Source: Chitinophaga sp. CF418
Lineage (GTDB): Bacteria > Bacteroidota > Bacteroidia > Chitinophagales > Chitinophagaceae
Reading direction: 5' to 3'
DNA: 64,000 nucleotides
Assembly: GCF_900142925.1 (NCBI RefSeq)
Contig: NZ_FRCN01000003.1
Span: forward strand, 24,597 to 88,596
Shown: positions 9,731 through 18,614 of the stretch, piece by piece
Position numbering within the stretch: the stretch's first letter is position 1
Layout of the letters: every line of letters starts with the position of its first letter
Notes under the pieces: generated by a model
What the model saw: the letters and a program-made list of their open reading frames with translations, nothing else
What the model was told of the DNA's origin: nothing
Databases searched by the model: none
Program-made: the position numbers and the translations under genes

Positions 9731-9872
9731 CTATAGCCTAATGGGGACTTGCAAGATGCACAATGTTAATCCTGGTGAACGGCTCGAAAATGTACTCTGT
9801 ATAATCGCTGACTATCCTGTAAACCGGATCAAAGAACTACTTCCTCATATCTGGAAACCAAAGCAAAAGTAA
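9723..9872 (+). pseudogene. IS66 transposase, C-terminal fragment
   Basis: The frame reads IYSLMGTCKMHNVNP, then ENVLCIIADYPVNRIKELLP and stops at 9872. This is the recognisable tail of IS66-family TnpC transposases (T-K-NGVNP, YL-DVL-RI-DHP-NRI-ELLPW). Nothing upstream continues it: the fragment meets the nuclease gene head to head. The 220 bp to the next gene hold no other recognisable feature and may be the rest of the element's right end. Confidence 0.75.
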
Positions 9873-10092
9873 TCGACTTTTGTTTACCTACTTAGAAGCA
9901 CTTGCTCTGAGGGATACGTAACTGATATATTCAACATCGTCCTGCTTATTGAACCTGAAGCGGTTTATAATAGTATTCTATCGGCTGTATCTGCATGGAA
10001 GGTAACCTGAGGCGTTTTGTTTTACATTCAATAAAAACACAGTTCATCAGCAGAGGGGACGATACACATTCCCGTTTTCTGATGGAATTCAG

Positions 10093-10986
10093 TTAATTTA
10101 AATGTTGGTCTCTGAACACATTTGGAGGAACACCAACCTCTTTTTTAAATAAACGGGAGAAGTAAGTTGGATTTTCAAAGCCTAATAGAAACGCTATTTC
10201 TGCAATGTTCTTATTATTTTGAATCAACAGGCTTTTTGCCTCAGCAATGAGGAAGATGTGAATATGTTCAAGCGCTGTCTTTCCGGTTTCCTGTTTAAGG
10301 AGGTCACTGAGATAACGCGGAGATATATTCAGCCGGTTTGCCATATAGCCGACGGTGGGTAACCCTTGTTCCTTACTGGCTGCGTCTTCAAAATACGAGT
10401 GAAGCAAATCTTTAAATCTTGAAGTTACCGCTCCGGTCAATTCTGTTCGGCTTATAAATTGTCTTTTGTAAAAACGCTGCGCATATTTAAGAAGGGTGTC
10501 CAGGTGACTGAGCAAGATCGACTTGCTGTAAATGTCAGTATTATTGCGGTACTCCTTATCCATTGTTTTGACCAGATTCCAGATGATATCTTCTTCCGAA
10601 GGAGTCAGAAATAACGCCTCATTAGCCTCGTAATCGAAGTAGCCATATTTTCTGATCTGATGGTGCAACTCAGAGCCTGTTAGAAAGTCTTCATGAATTA
10701 AAATAATAAAGCAATCATCTTTAAGCTTTATATTTTTAAAGGTGACCGTCTGCATTGGTTTGATGAAGGTCATTTTGCCCCTGTCGTGGTCATACTTAGT
10801 ATGTCCGTATAAAATTTTCCCATCTTCGAGCTGTTGAAAACTGATGATGTAAAAGTTCCCGTTAAATACAATATCATCACCCCCACAATCCTCTTTGTTC
10901 CCAAAGGAGATGTTGATCAGTGGGTGTTCCGGTACTTTAAGTCCAATGACCCGGCTAAAGTCAATAATATGTTCAAAATGTTTCAT
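10093..10986 (-). CDS. AraC-family transcriptional regulator
   Basis: 297 residues. The C-terminal about 100 residues are the double helix-turn-helix of AraC regulators: YMANRLNISPRYLSDLLKQE for the first helix-turn-helix and the signature IAEIAFLLGFENPTYFSRLF followed by KKEVGVPP for the second. The N-terminal about 180 residues are a cupin-like effector or dimerisation domain without a clear ligand signature. It lies 52 bp downstream of the short-chain dehydrogenase on the same strand, an arrangement common in Bacteroidota where the regulator controls the adjacent oxidoreductase. The signal is unknown. Confidence 0.9.
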   Translation of the reverse strand: MKHFEHIIDFSRVIGLKVPEHPLINISFGNKEDCGGDDIVFNGNFYIISFQQLEDGKILYGHTKYDHDRGKMTFIKPMQTVTFKNIKLKDDCFIILIHEDFLTGSELHHQIRKYGYFDYEANEALFLTPSEEDIIWNLVKTMDKEYRNNTDIYSKSILLSHLDTLLKYAQRFYKRQFISRTELTGAVTSRFKDLLHSYFEDAASKEQGLPTVGYMANRLNISPRYLSDLLKQETGKTALEHIHIFLIAEAKSLLIQNNKNIAEIAFLLGFENPTYFSRLFKKEVGVPPNVFRDQHLN

Positions 10987-11038
10987 TTTACTTGCTTTAA
11001 AATTAACGGAACCGCAAGGGTTCCGCTAATTCAGCTAT

Positions 11039-11857
11039 TTAATTACCTTGCGCAGCGATGGAAACGTCCTGCCATTCTTCCCAGGTTTGCAAACGCTGCT
11101 GATAAACAGATTTGATCCACTGGAAACCAACCCTTCCCAGGATGAGCCTTAAAGGCGGATTCTCGGCATCCACCAGTTGAAGTACCGCTGATACGGTCGC
11201 TTCAGGTATTCCCCAGTCTTCTATCTTATTGCCTTCAGCTAAATAAGCCCTAACACCGTCATAAACGGGTAATGCCTTGCTTTCGATACCGGAAGTTGTG
11301 GCAAAGTCGGTTCTGTAGCCGTTGGGTTCAATAATACTCACTTTGATGCCAAAGCCACTGACTTCAGCCACCAGCGAATCACTGAGGGCCTCGACTGCGA
11401 ACTTGGACGCACTGTATAAGCCTAAAGTTGGGAAGGACACAATTCCCAAGGCACTGGAAACCTGAATAATATGGCCTGAGTGTTGCTCACGCATGACCGG
11501 GAGAATTGCCTGCATCATCCAAAGCGAACCGTAAACATTCGTTTCAAACTGCCGGCGAACCTCCTCCTCCTTCAGCTCTTCAATCGCTCCTATATGACCA
11601 TATCCTGCGTTGTTGATCAAGACGTCAATAACGCCAAAGTGTGATTTAGCTAAAGCTATCGCCTCAAAACATGCAAGTTTGTCCGTCACATCCACTTTTA
11701 TAACAAGCAGATCTGCCGGAAACTGTTCGCTGAGTTCGTTGAGCGCGTCCGGATTTCTGACCGCTACGATTACCTGATCACCACGTTTTAAAAAAGCTTC
11801 AGCCCATATACGACCGAGACCGCGCGATGCGCCGGTGATGAAAATTGTTTTTGCCAT
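11039..11857 (-). CDS. Short-chain dehydrogenase/reductase (SDR)
   Basis: 272 residues, a classical SDR that oxidises or reduces a carbonyl/alcohol with NAD(P)(H). All key elements are present: the cofactor loop TGASRGLGR at residues 7-15, NNAGYGH near 85, the catalytic Ser in QVSSALG and the Tyr-Lys pair in YSASKFA near 157-161. Arg in the loop and AVRN after the second strand suggest NADP preference (inference). No membrane segment. The likely operon partner is the AraC regulator downstream. Substrate unknown. Confidence 0.92.
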   Translation of the reverse strand: MAKTIFITGASRGLGRIWAEAFLKRGDQVIVAVRNPDALNELSEQFPADLLVIKVDVTDKLACFEAIALAKSHFGVIDVLINNAGYGHIGAIEELKEEEVRRQFETNVYGSLWMMQAILPVMREQHSGHIIQVSSALGIVSFPTLGLYSASKFAVEALSDSLVAEVSGFGIKVSIIEPNGYRTDFATTSGIESKALPVYDGVRAYLAEGNKIEDWGIPEATVSAVLQLVDAENPPLRLILGRVGFQWIKSVYQQRLQTWEEWQDVSIAAQGN

Positions 11858-12185
11858 TAGTTTACTAATTAATTCAAAACAAATTTCTGTTTTACGCAGC
11901 TTTTCAAGTGATACAAAAGTAGTAAATGATGTAACGGATTTACGTTATTCAGGGCAAAATGCATGGAGTTAATCCATATAAAGAAAGCCTCTTAGAGGTA
12001 GTTGTTGGTCAATTTCTGTGAAAGTGTTGACCCTGACGTTCCGCTTCTTCCCTTTCAGGACATCCTGAACATCGTCAATACATAGCAAAATAATCCGCGC
12101 TGGCGGAAAATTGAAGAAGATACAGGTATATGCAGACAAAGCTCCCCGACCTGCAGGAAGTCATTCGTAAACAGTGAAAACGGTT
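11858..12185. other. Gene-free stretch
   Basis: No convincing gene in either strand. The part next to the SDR gene is AT-rich and should hold its promoter. The part 12,000-12,180 has more coding-like base composition but only short broken frames, so it could be an old gene remnant that I cannot name. Confidence 0.4.
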
Positions 12186-12725
12186 CTATGTTAGCAGCAA
12201 CTCCTTCACCGTCTGATTCTCCGGCAAATTTTCCGCTACCACAATGACTTTACCGCCTGCAGGCAACGCTGTTGCTTTATAATGCCAATCTATTCTGTTC
12301 CGGCCCAAAACTGCCTGACCGCTTTCTGTGATAACACCCTCAGCGTCTATTACCTTTACTTCCACTTCTGCTACCCGGAACTCATTTTTGGCTGTCACTA
12401 CAACATCTTCGCCTTCTAACCTGATGTTCTGGACTTCAGGACTGCGGTAAGCATCCTTCACCGCCATATTGTAGGCATTCTGGCCGGGCCCTGCCAGCGA
12501 CTCATAGTAGGCCTTTATCTCGGGATCGGCCATCAATCGCTGCGCCCTTGCCGAAGCAATGGTCATCTTATGCCTGGCTTCTAACTGCTTTTGTGTAGGT
12601 TTTTTGGTGGAAGGACCGCGTTTCGCCGCCATAATGATCTGCCCATTCCGTTCGTAGATGGTGAGTTGCTTGCCGAGGGTTCCCCGTACAAGCTGCATGA
12701 GAATATTGTCTGTAACAATGGCCAT
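12186..12725 (-). CDS. Hypothetical protein, Bacteroidota type (179 aa)
   Basis: A conserved-looking protein of unknown function. The first half is basic (AAKRGPSTKKPTQKQLEARH) and helical; the second half (residues about 95-179) is beta-rich, with EDVVVTAKNEFRVAEVEVKV and ALPAGGKVIVVAENL, suggesting a small Ig-like or fibronectin-like fold. No signal peptide and no Cys. Start at the ATG 12725 followed by MAIVTDNILMQLVRGTLGKQ. Similar proteins with this GTLGKQ start and KRGP linker are, to my memory, frequent in Chitinophaga-like genomes, but no role is known. Confidence 0.6.
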   Translation of the reverse strand: MAIVTDNILMQLVRGTLGKQLTIYERNGQIIMAAKRGPSTKKPTQKQLEARHKMTIASARAQRLMADPEIKAYYESLAGPGQNAYNMAVKDAYRSPEVQNIRLEGEDVVVTAKNEFRVAEVEVKVIDAEGVITESGQAVLGRNRIDWHYKATALPAGGKVIVVAENLPENQTVKELLLT

Positions 12726-13701
12726 AAAAAGGATTTGAGGTTATAAATACTAAGCTTACTGTCTTAGTGCCATTAAGATACAACAATTATACTAATTGGA
12801 TACCAAAATAGCATTTAGATAATATTTATAGGTCACTTCAATATCCATTTGATATATAAATAACCTTTAGATATCCTCTTAATGACCTTTTAGTACCCTT
12901 ATGGTAAGCCGACCACAAGCAGACAGTAAGCCGACTATAACCTATCCGAACACTGCAGAAAGATTATTTAACTCGTGTAGTCTACTATTTTGATGTGCTT
13001 GGTACTTGTATATGGATTAGCGATCGCCAGCCTGGGGTCCAACGTTCTGTATGCGATATTTCATTTTAACTGGCGGCTTATTGGTAAACACCTACCTCCA
13101 TTGAGGTCGGCCGACATGTGTCCGTCATCTGATTGATGGTATCTATCGAACCACTTATACGTGGCAATGTAGCCTTGTCATCTTTTTTAATAGCCAGGCA
13201 TCCCAGCATTCATGATTTATAAAAGCTCCCGCGATAAAAAGGATGTTCCTGTTACCTTTCAAATTCATTAACTTATTCTTTCGAATAAAATTAAAATGCC
13301 CTACCGATAACATCCTTTTAGTTTCAAACAGAAAACCTTAATATTCAAATTGCCACCTGGTAAATACCAAATGCGCCTGAAGCAATAGTTCCCGATGACC
13401 TTCGGAAATTAGATGTATTATTCGATTATTATGAGCAAGATGATTTATTAAGCGGCACCTGCTGGCACCATTCGAGAACTTACCACTACTGGCCACTTGG
13501 CGAAAGCCGGAGATAAGATAATACATTTCACTGGTTGATGATGATATTCAATATGGGGTTAGACCTTCATTTTGCTTTTTTGTGCCCTAAATCATTTTTA
13601 CAAAATAAACTAACAGCAAAAGATAAATAATCACGTCCGTTATCATCGTCTGAGCCCGCGATGGTACGGGATCTTAATAAAATTTCGTTGAACCCCTTAA
13701 T
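12726..13701. other. Long gene-poor region
   Basis: Nearly 1 kb without a credible gene. Bases 12,780-12,900 are very AT-rich, with several TTAGATAT/TTTGATAT-like strings; 13,000-13,560 contain short open frames in several phases without homology I recognise. It most resembles decayed coding sequence. No repeat, RNA gene or insertion-sequence end was identified. Confidence 0.4.
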
Positions 13702-14157
13702 TTAGTTTCTTTCTAACAATGTATTAAGTTGATTTCGACCTTTGTTCACTATCTCTATATAATTCGGCTCTGTAGGATTCCATTTTTTCATTTCAGTTAA
13801 TTCATGTTCAGTCGGATTGTAAAATTCAAGAAATGTTTTCCCTCCATGATGAGATAAATATCCTTGAAGTTTCATTCTGGATGATATTTTTGTTCCTGAT
13901 CCATCATAGACACTAAACGCAAACTTCTCATACTTGCTGATGGTGATTCTTTTAAGCTGCATTACACTATCGATTCGGACATTAATGGTCTCCAAATCTG
14001 TTGCTGAAGAATCTTCATTCAGCTCAATAAAATACCATCCACAATTTTGGGGATTGATAAAAATATTCACAGTGTTATTTTTAGCTTTGAAGCTGCAACA
14101 ACTGAAAATTACTGCTATTATAAAAGCGTTTATGATATTCTTAATATTGCCAATCAT
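13702..14157 (-). CDS. Hypothetical lipoprotein
   Basis: 151 residues. The N-terminus is a lipoprotein signal: a hydrophobic stretch (INAFIIAVIF) followed by a lipobox-like SCC, so the mature protein probably starts at a lipid-modified Cys near residue 20 and sits in a membrane facing the periplasm. The mature part has IFINPQNCGWYFIELNED and a Tyr-Ile-Glu-rich C-terminus. Function not recognised. The stop of an upstream short frame (14,141) overlaps its start by 17 bp. Confidence 0.55.
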   Translation of the reverse strand: MIGNIKNIINAFIIAVIFSCCSFKAKNNTVNIFINPQNCGWYFIELNEDSSATDLETINVRIDSVMQLKRITISKYEKFAFSVYDGSGTKISSRMKLQGYLSHHGGKTFLEFYNPTEHELTEMKKWNPTEPNYIEIVNKGRNQLNTLLERN

Positions 14158-14308
14158 TTAAAGTTGTTTTACTTACTTTGTTATTATCCTGATACAATTT
14201 ATTCATTTGAATATAACCTTTTTGTGCCTGTGCTTGTCTCTGGTTCATTCTCTGTATAAATTCTGGAGCAATTAAAGGCGTCCCTTTCTCACTTGCAGGA
14301 GTATTCAT
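14141..14308 (-). pseudogene. C-terminal remnant of a larger protein (about 55 codons)
   Basis: Minus-strand frame from an ATG at 14308 to a stop at 14141: it begins MNTPASEKGTPLIAPEF and ends KTTLNDWQY. The reading continues upstream without a start as SYNTDLS, and about 30 bp further on a different frame reads GLPAYIGGKYNAIAYF, which suggests a frameshifted end of a longer, possibly secreted or RHS-like protein. Its stop lies within the start of the lipoprotein gene, so the two were probably one operon. It may also be a genuine small protein; no family is recognised. Confidence 0.35.
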
Positions 14309-14768
14309 TGAAAGATCGGTATTGTAGGATAAAAGTATGCAATTGCATTATATTTTCCTCCAATATAAGCAGGCAACCCAATTTATTCCCTTTACCAAAA
14401 CAAATCTATGACACATAATTGTCACACCAAATCACACACGGTTATGGTAGTTTTTTAATCGTCATTCTGTCAGTAATGGCAGGCATTTCGGAACATTCGC
14501 CATATTTTCTTTCATCCTTTTTCACCTTTCTTTTCTATTTTGTTCATGAGTGTCAATAGGCTACAATTAGCATGACACACAGGGCTGGTAGACGGAAATT
14601 ATCTTCGACATGTGTAATCTGTTGTGCATTGGCTCTGGGCTGGACATTATTTGTTAGCTTTTTGTTGTTATCTTCATCAAAAGTTTTTCAATCAGTATTT
14701 GCGCTGGCTTGACCGGCCGCTATTCCCGTACTTCGTTGTTAAATGATTGTATATTTATATTAACTATC
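14309..14768. other. Gene-free stretch
   Basis: Apart from the possible frameshifted continuation of the remnant up to about 14,390, no gene is visible. The part next to 14,769 is AT-rich and probably carries the promoter of the DUF1826 gene. I see no RNA gene or repeat. Confidence 0.4.
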
Positions 14769-15467
14769 ATGATAGATCTATCTCATGCTGAGAATCAAAT
14801 TCAATGTGTCACAAATTTTCAAGACCTTGTTTCTACGCCATTTAGTGGAGAAATTAATGCGATTTGTTGGACTCGTAAACTAATAGGTGATTTTTCTGAG
14901 ATTGTTGATAAGGTTGCGCTAAGCGGAAATATAACGGCAATTGAACAAGAGGAACTTCGTGAACTTCAGTTGAGTGAACAAGGGCAACTTGCCCGTGAAA
15001 TTCTTTTAAATGACCTGAAGGTATTGAAAGCTCATGGCGCATCGCCAATCCTTAATGTGATCAAGTACTATGATCGGGATGATACCTACCCTTTTTTTCC
15101 AACCGATGTTTATTCTTTTCATGTAGATCGCTCTCCTATACCAGTCGATACCTTTTTATGTACTTACTATGGCGAGTCGAGTGAAATATTGCCAAATTCA
15201 CAAGGCAAAAAGAAAGTACTTATTCCAGAAATACGTGATGAACTCAAAAAACTATATCATGGAGCAGATGAAGGTTTTGAATCATTCTTAAGTGAACATT
15301 TCTTTGATCTACACTATCAAGCTGCACCTAATGCACGTCCTATAAGCTTAGGCCTTGGTCACCTATGGAGGTTGGCGGTTGATCATCCTGAAAGTCAAGT
15401 TCCTCCTTGTCTTCACCGTGCGCCAAAGGAAAAATCCGGACAGAATAGGTTATTGATGATCTGTTGA
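14769..15467 (+). CDS. DUF1826 domain protein
   Basis: About 232 residues from the ATG at 14769 (MIDLSHAENQ). A TTG at 14709 would add a hydrophobic lead-in that I do not think is native. The central part matches the DUF1826 pattern: SFHVDRSPIPVDTFLCTYYG followed by ESSEILPN, and the closing LHRAPKEKSGQNRLLMIC. The His-Asp pair with a later HRAP resembles metal-binding residues of a double-stranded beta-helix fold, but the biochemical role of this family is unknown. In other bacteria DUF1826 genes lie near zinc-responsive genes; no such context is visible here. It stands alone, and the 240 bp after it hold nothing recognisable. Confidence 0.75.
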   Translation: MIDLSHAENQIQCVTNFQDLVSTPFSGEINAICWTRKLIGDFSEIVDKVALSGNITAIEQEELRELQLSEQGQLAREILLNDLKVLKAHGASPILNVIKYYDRDDTYPFFPTDVYSFHVDRSPIPVDTFLCTYYGESSEILPNSQGKKKVLIPEIRDELKKLYHGADEGFESFLSEHFFDLHYQAAPNARPISLGLGHLWRLAVDHPESQVPPCLHRAPKEKSGQNRLLMIC

Positions 15468-15709
15468 ACACAGATCCTTTATAGCAAGACGATTAAAATG
15501 GAGAATACAAGTATTTAAGTGAATTGACATTTAACGGCGACAGTCTTTCATTAAAACTATGACTGCGATACAAGCCTAGCTCATCGATAATTACAAATAG
15601 AACTCCGGGTACTACAAAACTATGAATCTCAATTCTTTGTAGCACCCAATTACAAAGGCGATATAATTCAGAGACATCGTTTCACTAACTACATCCTATT
15701 AATTTTTGC

Positions 15710-16174
15710 CTATATTTCTTTAGTGTTCTGTTCGATCAGTGCCGCCATCGTTGAATTAAAGGTCGTTAGATCTGTTCCCAATTTGTTAAAAAAATCAAGA
15801 TCCACAGTTTCTACACAGATAATGGCTTTTTGTAGTACCATTTCTCCATCCGGGGTCAATTTGATAGTCTTCGCCCTGGTATCTGTCGGGTGCTCATGGC
15901 GGGTGATGAATTTCTTCTCTTCCAGTGTCCTTAATACCTTTGATACCATCATCCTGTCTGCATTGCCCTGATTGGCTATATCAACCTGAGTAACCCTATC
16001 ACTTTCCCTGGATAACCAGGCTAGTGCACAGAGCAATACGAACTGAGTATGCGTCAGGTCCAAAGGATCCAAGACACGCTTTTGTTTCCTCTGCCATAAC
16101 ATAGTTAACTGTCCCAGAAGATATCCTGGACTGTCTTCGGGCCTTTTAAAATGAAATTCAATTTTCTTGGGCAT
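15710..16174 (-). CDS. MarR-family transcriptional regulator
   Basis: 154 residues with the winged-helix layout of MarR repressors: LDLTHTQFVLLCALAWL, the recognition region VDIANQGNADRMMVSKVLRT and the wing EEKKFITRHEHPTDTRAKTI. The conserved DTRAK of the wing is intact. No oxidation-sensing Cys pair is obvious. It is the last gene of a three-gene minus-strand set (VOC, EVE, MarR), and the EVE gene overlaps its start by 17 bp, so it is translationally coupled and probably regulates this set in response to a small ligand. Confidence 0.9.
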   Translation of the reverse strand: MPKKIEFHFKRPEDSPGYLLGQLTMLWQRKQKRVLDPLDLTHTQFVLLCALAWLSRESDRVTQVDIANQGNADRMMVSKVLRTLEEKKFITRHEHPTDTRAKTIKLTPDGEMVLQKAIICVETVDLDFFNKLGTDLTTFNSTMAALIEQNTKEI

Positions 16175-16604
16175 AGTCTTTCTGTAGCATCCGTGAAGAA
16201 ATCAGTTCAAAGTCATGCCGGTTGATCTCGAAGAAACCAAAACGGAATGGATAACCCCAGCTTTTCTTGTTGTGGATAAAATTCAGGCCCGGAATTAACG
16301 GCAAAATGGAAACATCCTTACTTGGCAAAAATTCAATATTACGTCTTGATGGGTAAAAATCTTCGGATACCCGGCACTGATAGATTTCGTCATCCATAAC
16401 CTTTCCTATAGCGGTGAATTCCTGGCACACCTCGGGTCTTCCCAGTGTCTGCTTACCCGAATAATAAATAATGAAATCATCCTTACGCATCCTTTTCAAA
16501 GGCGATGCCTTTCCATGGCAGATCTGGGCAATCCCTTCTGCAAGCCCGGTTTTGACATGATCCTTCGATGCCACGATGATCCAGTACTTTGTATCCGTGT
16601 TCAT
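16158..16604 (-). CDS. EVE domain protein
   Basis: 148 residues covering one EVE domain (YTH/PUA-like fold): YWIIVASKDHVKTGLAEGIA at the start, the aromatic-cage region KRMRKDDFIIYYSGKQTLG, and FTAIGKVMDDEIYQ. EVE domains read modified bases in RNA or DNA; standalone ones occur widely and the partner is unknown here. It lies between the VOC gene (10 bp gap) and the MarR gene (17 bp overlap), in one operon. Confidence 0.85.
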   Translation of the reverse strand: MNTDTKYWIIVASKDHVKTGLAEGIAQICHGKASPLKRMRKDDFIIYYSGKQTLGRPEVCQEFTAIGKVMDDEIYQCRVSEDFYPSRRNIEFLPSKDVSILPLIPGLNFIHNKKSWGYPFRFGFFEINRHDFELISSRMLQKDYAQEN

Positions 16605-16614
16605 ATCGATATGA

Positions 16615-16977
16615 TTAGTTTGACTTCAGAAAGGTGATGTTGTATCCGTCGGGGTCTTTGGCAATAAGGATTTTCCCGAAAGGTGTTTCTCTGACTGGCC
16701 CCAACAGTGTCACATCATTTGCTAATAACCGGGCCTGCAGGTCTTCTATTTCCCCATCGATTGCGAACCAGAGCGAGGCACCGATGCCCAGTTCTTTTCC
16801 TTCCAGGTTACCGATCGGCGTTCTAATGGCAAAACTTGCCTCACCTTTGTTGTATCTAAAAATGCAGGCCTCCGGATTGGGTATTCCTGCTTCCTCAAAT
16901 CCTAGTTTTGTGGTATAAAATTCTTTCGAGGTTTTAAGATCCGTTACTTGAAGGGATGCAAATTCTAATTTTCTCAT
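16615..16977 (-). CDS. VOC-family (glyoxalase/bleomycin-resistance fold) protein
   Basis: 120 residues, one VOC module pair: VTDLKTSKEFYTTKLGFEE at the start, SLWFAIDGEIEDLQARLLAN in the middle, and FGKILIAKDPDGYNITFLK at the end with the usual D-DGY motif and Glu/His-poor metal site. It could be a metal-dependent dioxygenase or isomerase, or simply bind a hydrophobic drug. It is the first gene of the operon with the EVE and MarR proteins, which suggests a response to a small toxic compound (inference). Confidence 0.85.
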   Translation of the reverse strand: MRKLEFASLQVTDLKTSKEFYTTKLGFEEAGIPNPEACIFRYNKGEASFAIRTPIGNLEGKELGIGASLWFAIDGEIEDLQARLLANDVTLLGPVRETPFGKILIAKDPDGYNITFLKSN

Positions 16978-17068
16978 CTCGCCTATTTTTTAGTTGTCAC
17001 AAATATAATATACACGACAACAATATCCTAATATTTTATTAGGTATTTTCAAATTACCCTTTCTTGAC

Positions 17069-17108
17069 AAAAGAAGCTGTCTCATTTACTTTTGAGACAA
17101 CTTCTTTT
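17069..17108. repeat. Palindromic repeat, copy 1 (flanks lipoprotein gene)
   Basis: A hairpin with 16-bp arms (17069-17084 with 17093-17108), one mismatch, and a loop reading TTTACTTT. The arm is AAAAGAAGCTGTCTCA. It lies between divergent genes, where a terminator would make no sense. Its near-exact inverse is at 18161-18200. Confidence 0.8.
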
Positions 17109-17195
17109 TTATTTAACAACTTATAAGGATATTGTGTGATTTATTACGATCCTATATTCAGGAACGTTATCCTGAATAATAATCCCTGATAAAAT

Positions 17196-18143
17196 ATGAA
17201 ACGAATCCTTTATCCTATGGTACTGCTGCTTGCAGTGGGGTGTGCGAAAGAAAACAATACAGCTCCTCCCACGAAAACAGAAGCAAGTAATGATAGCAAT
17301 TATGTTTGGTTACCCACAGGAGTGTATACCTCCTGGGATTATGGGAATGATACTACTGTGGCCTTTGACCGGTTTGACTCTCTCTATTACACTTCGGACC
17401 TGAAGATTGATAAAGTAGTTTCGACGATTTATCCGTACTCGAAAATTTACACGGTGGTAAACCAGTTTGTGTATAACGCGGACGGAAGTATTGATAGTCT
17501 GAAGGTCACCACCGATTATGATAATGGTTTTGCGATGAATTACCTGTTTTACTATGATAACAATGGCAGGTTAGATAGTCTGGCAGGTACTTATCCAGCG
17601 CGTGATTATGCGCAGATAGGCTGGACTTTTAAGTATGATGGAAACAATCATATTCAACATGTGCGTAGTTTCAATGCGGATGTAAATTATACCTGGGGAG
17701 TAGCTGATTATTTCAGAAATACCAACGGTGAATTGGATTCAATTGTAACGAATCTGGCAGCTACCAACTACAACGCCAGTCATGTGGTACTTCGCCCTGG
17801 TGGTGAAACAGTGTTGGATGCTACGGGTATTGATCGTGCATATCTCTTCCTGATGGCGTTGCAGATTAATAATTCCGCTCTGGTAAATGCTTCTTCAAAT
17901 CCTTATTGGCATCAATATATTAATCCAGATATTCCTTTGCTCAAGAGTGGGACTTTTAGCTGGACTGACCTTTGGGGAAACTCTTTCGAATCAAAGGATT
18001 ATACTTTGAGGAAAATCCTGAATGTGGATGGTACCGTGAGGTGGCTTACATTGATGGACGATTATGCTTCCGGTGCCAAGTACGAGCGAAAGGATAAATT
18101 TGTTTATGGAAAAGTTCCAGGAACAAGAGCCGCTTTTCAATAA
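17196..18143 (+). CDS. Hypothetical lipoprotein with YD-type repeats
   Basis: 315 residues. The signal peptide ends in the lipobox LLAVGC, so the mature protein is lipid-anchored from Cys 16. The mature part is Asp, Tyr and Asn rich, with repeated strands such as FVYNADGSIDSLK, FYYDNNGRLDSLAGTY and FKYDGNNHIQHVRSF. This resembles Bacteroidota DUF4595/YD-repeat-like cell-surface lipoproteins that form beta-sheet stacks. The function of this group is unknown. The gene stands alone and is bracketed by inverted copies of a 40-bp palindrome, which may mark a transferred cassette. Confidence 0.75.
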   Translation: MKRILYPMVLLLAVGCAKENNTAPPTKTEASNDSNYVWLPTGVYTSWDYGNDTTVAFDRFDSLYYTSDLKIDKVVSTIYPYSKIYTVVNQFVYNADGSIDSLKVTTDYDNGFAMNYLFYYDNNGRLDSLAGTYPARDYAQIGWTFKYDGNNHIQHVRSFNADVNYTWGVADYFRNTNGELDSIVTNLAATNYNASHVVLRPGGETVLDATGIDRAYLFLMALQINNSALVNASSNPYWHQYINPDIPLLKSGTFSWTDLWGNSFESKDYTLRKILNVDGTVRWLTLMDDYASGAKYERKDKFVYGKVPGTRAAFQ

Positions 18144-18160
18144 GACATTTATAGTTTTTT

Positions 18161-18200
18161 AAAAGAAGCTGTCTCAAAAGTAAATGAGACAGCTTCTTTT
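18161..18200. repeat. Palindromic repeat, copy 2 (inverted relative to copy 1)
   Basis: Perfect 16-bp arms (18161-18176 with 18185-18200) around the loop AAAGTAAA. The loop is the reverse complement of the loop of the copy at 17069-17108, so the two copies are in inverted orientation and differ at one arm position. It lies 17 bp after the lipoprotein stop and could also act as its terminator. Confidence 0.8.
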
Positions 18201-18201
18201 A

Positions 18202-18224
18202 AAAATAGGGAGATTCCCTATTTT
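18202..18224. terminator. Second hairpin, AAAATAGGGA/TCCCTATTTT
   Basis: Perfect 10-bp arms (18202-18211 with 18215-18224) with a 3-base loop, directly following the inverted palindrome. The arm ends in T residues on both strands, so it may stop transcription from either direction. Confidence 0.5.
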
Positions 18225-18400
18225 CTCTTCTGTTTAGGGAATTCCATGACAGTTACATGTTCTCCCGCTAACATTTTTCCTATATTCTCTCTTCTATAGT
18301 ATGCGAACACCCTAATGCCCCCAGCTTCCACAACAGTTGAAATAAGCCGCCTTATCAGAGATGATATGTTGGAAACTGAAGCTATGGCAATAGTCAATAA
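18218..18400 (-). pseudogene. Possible remnant of a transposase/integrase C-terminus
   Basis: A minus-strand frame ends at 18218 and reads ISTVVEAGGIRVFAYYRREN, then IGKMLAGEHVTVMEF and KQKRK. There is no start codon and the frame is closed upstream. The Gly-Ile-Arg-Val, YYRRENIGK and LAGE-VTV pattern resembles the C-terminal strand region of Mu/IS481-like integrases, but the match is weak. The remaining part of 18,400-18,614 is AT-rich and holds no gene. Confidence 0.25.
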
Positions 18401-18614
18401 AAGTTAGTCAGCCTGTCAGTGCGGGAGGGAAAGTTGAAATAAACATTATCCAGAAATAATTAAATTAGGATAACAACTTAATAATCCATACCTTTAATAG
18501 GATAAAATGTTTGAGTTCATCTGCATTTAGTAAGCAAGTTTACTTCTTAGCCTTCTTTTTTACCACCTGCGTTACCTCAATCCAATTGTTTTCAAAATAA
18601 AAAACTTATAAGAC

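Noticed and set aside
12568..12786. 72-codon frame overlapping the 179-residue hypothetical gene
   Set aside because: It is a shifted frame of the real gene and its promoter region.
13338..13526. 62-codon minus-strand frame in the gene-poor region
   Set aside because: No ribosome binding site, unusual composition and no recognisable motif; looks like chance in decayed DNA.
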